Source: an uncultured Roseateles sp. (lineage in GTDB: Bacteria > Pseudomonadota > Gammaproteobacteria > Burkholderiales > Burkholderiaceae). Taken from it: a stretch of DNA of 17,264 bases. This document shows positions 12,952 through 17,264 of this stretch, piece after piece. Each line of letters opens with the position of its first letter. Within the stretch, counting starts at the first letter, position 1. Position numbers and translations under genes: made by a program. The notes under the pieces were generated by a model. It was not told where the DNA came from. It did no database searches and was given only the letters and a program-made list of their open reading frames with translations. The DNA is taken from contig CAMLKW010000079.1 of NCBI GenBank assembly GCA_946480605.1, positions 1-17,264 on the forward strand. The letters are read 5' to 3'.

Positions 12952-15876
12952 TTGATTACACGTCGAGACCTGCTGGCGGCCCCGGTGGCGGCCGCTCTTG
13001 CCGGTAATGTGCTGGCATCGGCCGTCGGCTTTGCTAGGCGGAGTCGCGGCTTCGCAATCGCCACGGCTACGGAATCGACGCCCATCTGGGTCGATGCGCA
13101 GGACCACCCAGGCGTCCAGCGCGTGGCGGCCGACCTGGCGGCCGACGTGGGCAGGGTGACGGGCCGTGCAGCGCCGTCGGTGGTTTCTCGGCCGTTGACG
13201 GCACCGCGAGTGGTGATCATCGGGGCCCTGGATGCCAGCCCGCTGGTGCAGGACCTGGCCAGGCGAGGCAAGCTGGACACACGCGGCGTCCTCGGCCAAT
13301 GGGAGGCCTATGTCGTGCAGACGGTCGCTCAGCCTTTCCCCGGTGTCGACGAGGCGCTGGTCATTGCTGGCGCCGACAATCGCGGCACGATCTACGGCGC
13401 CTATGACCTCTCACGCTGCATGGGGGTCTCGCCCTGGTATTGGTGGGCGGATGTGCCGGTCACGCGCCGTGCCGAGGTCTGGATCGACGCTGGCCGTCGC
13501 GTGCAAGGCTCGCCGGCCGTCAAGTACCGCGGCATCTTCCTGAACAACGAGGCCCCCTGCCTGTCGGGCTGGACCCGTGAGAAGTTTGGCGGCATGAACT
13601 CAAGCTTCTACGTCAAGGTCTTCGAGCTGCTGCTGCGGCTGCGTGCCAACTACCTGTGGCCGGCCATGTGGAACAACGCATTCGCCGAGGACGACCCCCG
13701 CAATGCCGCATTGGCACACGAGTACGGCATCGTCATGGGCACGTCGCATCACGAGCCCATGAACCGGGCGCACAAGGAGTTCACAGACCGGCGCGCGCAA
13801 CTGGGCAACGGGCAGTGGAACTACGTGAGCAACCGCCAGGCCATCCGCGAGTTCTTCCGCGAAGGGGCCGCCCGCAGCAAGCAACATGAGTTGCTGGTGA
13901 CGCTGGGCATGCGCGGCGATGGCGACGTGGCGCTTGAGGGCACCGGCGGCTTGCAGTCGGACATTCGCCTGCTGGAGCAGGTCATCGGCGACCAGCGGCA
14001 ACTGCTGGTGCAGGAAACCGGGCGGTCGATCGCGGACATCCCACAGGTCTGGGTGCTGTTCACCGAGGTGCAGAAGTACTACGACGCAGGGCTCAAGCTG
14101 CCGCCCGATGTCACCTTGATGTTTAGTGACGACAACGTCGGATACCTGCGTCGGCTGCCGACGGCGGCCGAGCGTGCGGCGCGCCCCGGCGGATTTGGCG
14201 TGTACCACCACCTCGACATGAATGGCGGCCCCTATTCATACAAGTGGATCAACACCAACCCGTTGCCCAAGCTCTGGGAACAGCTCAACCTGGCCCTGCA
14301 TCACGGCGCAGACCGGATCTGGATCGCCAACGTGGGCGATCTCAAGCCGCTGGAGCTTCCCATCGAGTTCTTTCTATCCATGGCCTGGGATCCGGCCTCG
14401 GTGGGACGTGAAAAGCTCCAGGCCTGGATGCAGGACTGGGCTGCCCGAGAGTTCGGCGGCACGCACGCAAAGGAAATCGCCAGCCTGGTCGCCGCTTATG
14501 CCAAGGCCAATGCCTGGCGCAAGCCTGAGGTCCTGAAGCCCGACACCTACAGCCTGGAACACCATGGCGAAGCGGCCCGGATCGTGGCGTTGTGGCAGGA
14601 CCTGCGACGCCGCGCCGAGCTTGTCGACGCAGCGCTGGCGCCCGATCAGCACGACGCCTTCAACCAACTGGTGCTGCATCCGATCTCGGCCTGCGCCAAC
14701 CTGAATGAACTGCTGGTGGCCGCGGCGCGCAACCAGCGCTTTGCGCAGCAAGGGCGGGCCAGCACGAATGACGAAGAGGCCCTGGTGCAACAGCTGTTTG
14801 CGGCGTCTCGGCGCTTGCGCGATCGTTATCACGCCCTGTCCGGTGGCAAGTGGAACCACCTGATGGACCAGACCTACATGGGCTACTTCGATTGGTATCA
14901 GCCCACGTTTGACATTCCGCCACCCACGACACGGCTGGACGCACCCGACGATGCCCGCTTCGGCGTCAGCGTGGACGGCGCGCCCCACGCCTGGCCGGGT
15001 TACTACCTGCCGCCCGCGCTGCCGGTCTTCGATGGCTTGCGGCGTAGCGACAGCTGGTTCGAAGTCTTCCCTCGAGGGCTGCGGGCGCTCGACGTGAAGG
15101 TCGTCCCGCGGCAGCCATGGATCCGGCTCGCAATCGTGCCGGCGTTCTCTGCCGGTGTGCAGGACGTCCGTTACCAGGTGTCTATCGATTGGGAGCGCCT
15201 TCCCGACGGAGAAGTCGACGGCGCCATCGAGGTGAGTGGCGGTGTCGAGCGGGTGCGCATCGGCGTGCGGGCCATCGGCGCCTCGGCATCCCAGCGGCGT
15301 GACGCCCAGGGGGCCTGGGGCAGCCTGAGGGGCGCGTTCAGCATCCCCGCGCACGGCTTTGCACGGCAGGTGGACGTGGCGGGCGTGCAATGGCTGGCCG
15401 TGCCTGATTACGGCAGGGTGGACGCCGCCTACATGCCTGTGCCCGTCAATGCCGCCTCGTTCCCGGATCCGCGCCAGGCGCCGCGCCTCGAGTACCCCAT
15501 CTACGTGGCGCAGGCCGGGGACTACCAGGTCGACCTGATCACGGCCCCGACCCAGCGATTCAATCCGGCCCACCAGCTGTCCGTGGCGATGTGGATCGAT
15601 GACGCCGCGCCGCAGGTGCAAAGCGTCTTCAATGCGCAGGACCGCGAGTCGCAGGAATTTCTCGGCGCCGCCCATGGAGTCAACGCGCGCACCGACATGC
15701 GCGTGATCAAGTTCAGGCTGCACATCGCCGCGCCGGGGCGGCATGTGCTGACGCTGGCGATGGTGGACCCCGGCATGGTCGTGCAGCAGATGGTGGTGTA
15801 TCGGGACCGGCTGCCGCAGTCCTACTTCGGACCCTTGCCCCGGCGCATCGACACCCTGACACCGCAGGCCTCCTGA
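12952..15876 (+). CDS. GH115 xylan alpha-1,2-glucuronidase, exported
   Basis: This glycoside hydrolase family 115 enzyme removes (4-O-methyl)glucuronic acid side groups from glucuronoxylan. Core marks are FLNNEAP near residues 196-202, WPAMWNNAF from 236, GIVMGTSHHEPMNRAHKEF, FTEVQKYYDAG with Glu372, SDDNVGYLRR with Asn395, and YHHLDMNGGPYSYKW. Glu372 and Asn395 keep the 23-residue spacing of the important Glu375 and Asn398 I recall from BoAgu115A. The C-terminal third (IYVAQAGDYQ to VVYRDR) is the usual GH115 beta domain. I choose TTG 12952 because GGAG lies six bases upstream and the protein then begins MITRRDLLAAPVAAALAG, a Tat-like signal. The open frame runs back to 12715, but that extension has no signal and odd composition. 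Length is 974 residues. It stands alone, with no xylanase or receptor gene beside it. Confidence 0.93.
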   Translation: MITRRDLLAAPVAAALAGNVLASAVGFARRSRGFAIATATESTPIWVDAQDHPGVQRVAADLAADVGRVTGRAAPSVVSRPLTAPRVVIIGALDASPLVQDLARRGKLDTRGVLGQWEAYVVQTVAQPFPGVDEALVIAGADNRGTIYGAYDLSRCMGVSPWYWWADVPVTRRAEVWIDAGRRVQGSPAVKYRGIFLNNEAPCLSGWTREKFGGMNSSFYVKVFELLLRLRANYLWPAMWNNAFAEDDPRNAALAHEYGIVMGTSHHEPMNRAHKEFTDRRAQLGNGQWNYVSNRQAIREFFREGAARSKQHELLVTLGMRGDGDVALEGTGGLQSDIRLLEQVIGDQRQLLVQETGRSIADIPQVWVLFTEVQKYYDAGLKLPPDVTLMFSDDNVGYLRRLPTAAERAARPGGFGVYHHLDMNGGPYSYKWINTNPLPKLWEQLNLALHHGADRIWIANVGDLKPLELPIEFFLSMAWDPASVGREKLQAWMQDWAAREFGGTHAKEIASLVAAYAKANAWRKPEVLKPDTYSLEHHGEAARIVALWQDLRRRAELVDAALAPDQHDAFNQLVLHPISACANLNELLVAAARNQRFAQQGRASTNDEEALVQQLFAASRRLRDRYHALSGGKWNHLMDQTYMGYFDWYQPTFDIPPPTTRLDAPDDARFGVSVDGAPHAWPGYYLPPALPVFDGLRRSDSWFEVFPRGLRALDVKVVPRQPWIRLAIVPAFSAGVQDVRYQVSIDWERLPDGEVDGAIEVSGGVERVRIGVRAIGASASQRRDAQGAWGSLRGAFSIPAHGFARQVDVAGVQWLAVPDYGRVDAAYMPVPVNAASFPDPRQAPRLEYPIYVAQAGDYQVDLITAPTQRFNPAHQLSVAMWIDDAAPQVQSVFNAQDRESQEFLGAAHGVNARTDMRVIKFRLHIAAPGRHVLTLAMVDPGMVVQQMVVYRDRLPQSYFGPLPRRIDTLTPQAS

Positions 15877-15898
15877 GCATGGAGCATGCCCCTGGGCC

Positions 15899-17264
15899 TC
15901 ACCGCCCCACGATCGCCTTCGTCTCCAGGTATTCCTCCAAGCCCGCCAGCCCCCAGATGCGGCCGTTGCCCGAGTGCTTGTAGCCACCGAACGGAGCGCT
16001 GATGTCCGGCAGGGCGCCGTTGAGCATGACCTGCCCGGCGCGCAGGCATGAGGCCACGCGCTGGAGGTCATCCGGGTCACCGCCATCCACATAGGCCGCG
16101 AGGCCATAGGGGCTGTCATTGGCGATTTCGATGGCCTCTTCGACGCTGTCGTAACAGATCACTGACATGACCGGCCCGAAGATCTCGTCGCGGGCGATGG
16201 ACATCTGGTTGTGCACATCACCGAAGGCCGTGGGCTGCACAAACCAACCGTGCTCCAGCCCCTGCGGATGCCCAGCCCCTCCGGTAATCAGCCGAGCCCC
16301 ATCCTCCAGCCCTTGCTGGATGTAGCGCTGGACGGTGTGCCACTGGGCTTCGTTGGCCACGGGGCCCATGTCGACCGCGGTCGTCGGATCGCCAACGACC
16401 AGCGCGTTGATGGCGATGCAGAGCTGTCGTTCGAACGCGTCCTTGTGGCGCCTCGGCACCAGGGTACGGGTCGGTGCCGCGCAGGTCTGGCCCGCATTGC
16501 TCATCGCGCCGGTCACGGCGTGGCGAGCTGCCGCGGCAAGGTCGGCGTTCGGCAGCACGATGTGTGGCGACTTGCCTCCCAGTTCCAGCGTGACCCGCTT
16601 GATGGTGTCGGCGGCGTCCTTCTGAACCTGGATGCCAACCGCCGTCGAACCAGTGAACGCCACCATGTCGACGTAGGGATGCTGGCTCAACGCCGTGCCC
16701 ACGGTCGATCCCCGACCGTTGACGAGGTTGAAGATCCCGCGTGGCACGCCCGCTTCGTGCAGGATCTCGGCCAGCACCTGGCCCGTGTAGGGCGTGCCGG
16801 GTTTGAGGATCATGCTGCAGCCGGCGGCCAAGGCCGGGGCGATCTTCTCTGCCGACTGCATGCCGGGATAGTTCCACGGCGGAATCAGCGCGCAGACGCC
16901 GATGGGTTCCTTGACGATGCACGTCGTGCCCCGCTCGGCGGTGAACGGGTAGTCCTCCAGGGATCGCGCCAGCAGGCGGAACTGGGCGGCCCCTGCACCC
17001 ACCGTCAGCCGGGCGAAGTGGGTGGGCGTGCCGATGTCGGCGGTCACCGCCCGCGCCATGTCGTCGGCGCGGGCGTCGTGCAGATCGGCGATGCGGTCCA
17101 GCAGCGTGATGCGCTCGGCCACCGAAAACTTCGAATAGCTGTCGAAGGCCCGCCACGCGGCAGCCACGGCCCGCTCGACCTCGACGGGCGTTCCCAGCGC
17201 CAACCGCCCGGTCACCTGCCGCGTCGCGGGATTTGTGATGTCCTGGACGCCACCACTGGAAGCG
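15899..17264 (-). CDS. NAD(P)-dependent aldehyde dehydrogenase, 5' end beyond window
   Basis: This aldehyde dehydrogenase superfamily enzyme oxidises an aldehyde to a carboxylate. The frame stays open to the right edge: upstream of the GTG at 17215 it continues with DITNPATRQV, the conserved NPATG-like entry of the family, so the true start lies outside. Counting from that GTG, the catalytic set is Asn115 (PPWNYP), Glu211 (TLELGGKSP) and Cys245 (NAGQTCAAP), with FTGSTAVG at 187-194 for the cofactor and EIFGPVMSV, NDSPYGLAA and the closing PFGGYKHSGNGR all present. One departure is KPGTPYTG at 138-145 where most members have KPSE. The substrate cannot be told from sequence. The gene converges on GH115 with 22 bases between, so a shared role with glucuronate release is not implied. 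Confidence 0.93.
   Translation of the reverse strand, partial: ASSGGVQDITNPATRQVTGRLALGTPVEVERAVAAAWRAFDSYSKFSVAERITLLDRIADLHDARADDMARAVTADIGTPTHFARLTVGAGAAQFRLLARSLEDYPFTAERGTTCIVKEPIGVCALIPPWNYPGMQSAEKIAPALAAGCSMILKPGTPYTGQVLAEILHEAGVPRGIFNLVNGRGSTVGTALSQHPYVDMVAFTGSTAVGIQVQKDAADTIKRVTLELGGKSPHIVLPNADLAAAARHAVTGAMSNAGQTCAAPTRTLVPRRHKDAFERQLCIAINALVVGDPTTAVDMGPVANEAQWHTVQRYIQQGLEDGARLITGGAGHPQGLEHGWFVQPTAFGDVHNQMSIARDEIFGPVMSVICYDSVEEAIEIANDSPYGLAAYVDGGDPDDLQRVASCLRAGQVMLNGALPDISAPFGGYKHSGNGRIWGLAGLEEYLETKAIVGR

Noticed and set aside
15877..15898. Short inverted repeat GCATG-N3-CATGC between GH115 and aldehyde dehydrogenase stops.
   Set aside because: The five-base stem is too weak and no T-tract follows, so a terminator call is not justified.
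14374..16119. Long minus-strand open frame across the end of GH115 and into the aldehyde dehydrogenase gene.
   Set aside because: Its first part is in the wrong frame for the dehydrogenase and the rest is opposite the conserved GH115 domain. No motif supports it.
1..17264. CRISPR arrays, tRNA or rRNA genes, insertion sequences, prophage or integrase genes.
   Set aside because: No regularly spaced repeats, no tRNA-like folds and no recognisable transposase or recombinase motifs were seen on either strand.

Overview
The window is GC-rich, gene-dense bacterial DNA. Protein similarities (ModB, a ChrR/RpoE pair, a CFA-DUF1365-FAD operon, LdhA, GH115) fit a betaproteobacterium of the order Burkholderiales. 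That placement is an inference from gene content and composition; there is no rRNA or tRNA here to test it.

Layout. (1) 1-680, minus strand: most of a molybdate ABC permease gene (modB), cut by the left edge, with a ModE-like palindrome at its start. (2) 792-5779, plus strand: three tightly packed genes of unrecognised overall function. They encode a large lipoprotein with a coiled coil and a peptidoglycan-binding-like tail, a trypsin-like protease fused to a lytic transglycosylase domain with no visible signal peptide, and a signal-peptide membrane protein with a duplicated membrane module and another peptidoglycan-binding-like tail. This is the best candidate for an undescribed system. (3) 5801-7455: ldhA (minus) diverging from a universal stress protein gene (plus). 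(4) 7508-12336: a stress regulon. An ECF sigma factor and its ChrR-type zinc/cupin anti-sigma factor are read rightward. An FAD oxidoreductase, a DUF1365 protein and a CFA-like methyltransferase are read leftward. The two divergent promoters share the pattern (T/C)GATCC-N17-GTACAA. By analogy with the Rhodobacter RpoE-ChrR system, this is a singlet-oxygen/photo-oxidative response that remodels membrane fatty acids. (5) 12337-12951: a 615-base stretch with no convincing gene but three short perfect inverted repeats. (6) 12952-15876, plus: an exported GH115 alpha-glucuronidase, best started at a TTG codon that gives a Tat-like signal. (7) 15899-17264, minus: an aldehyde dehydrogenase gene whose 5' end lies beyond the right edge.

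How they work together. Blocks 2 and 4 are internally coherent operons. The lipoprotein, fusion enzyme and membrane protein are probably co-translated and look aimed at the cell envelope. The sigma/anti-sigma pair probably controls both itself and the three lipid-modification genes. The other genes look like independent metabolic units. No CRISPR array, insertion sequence, integrase or RNA gene was seen.
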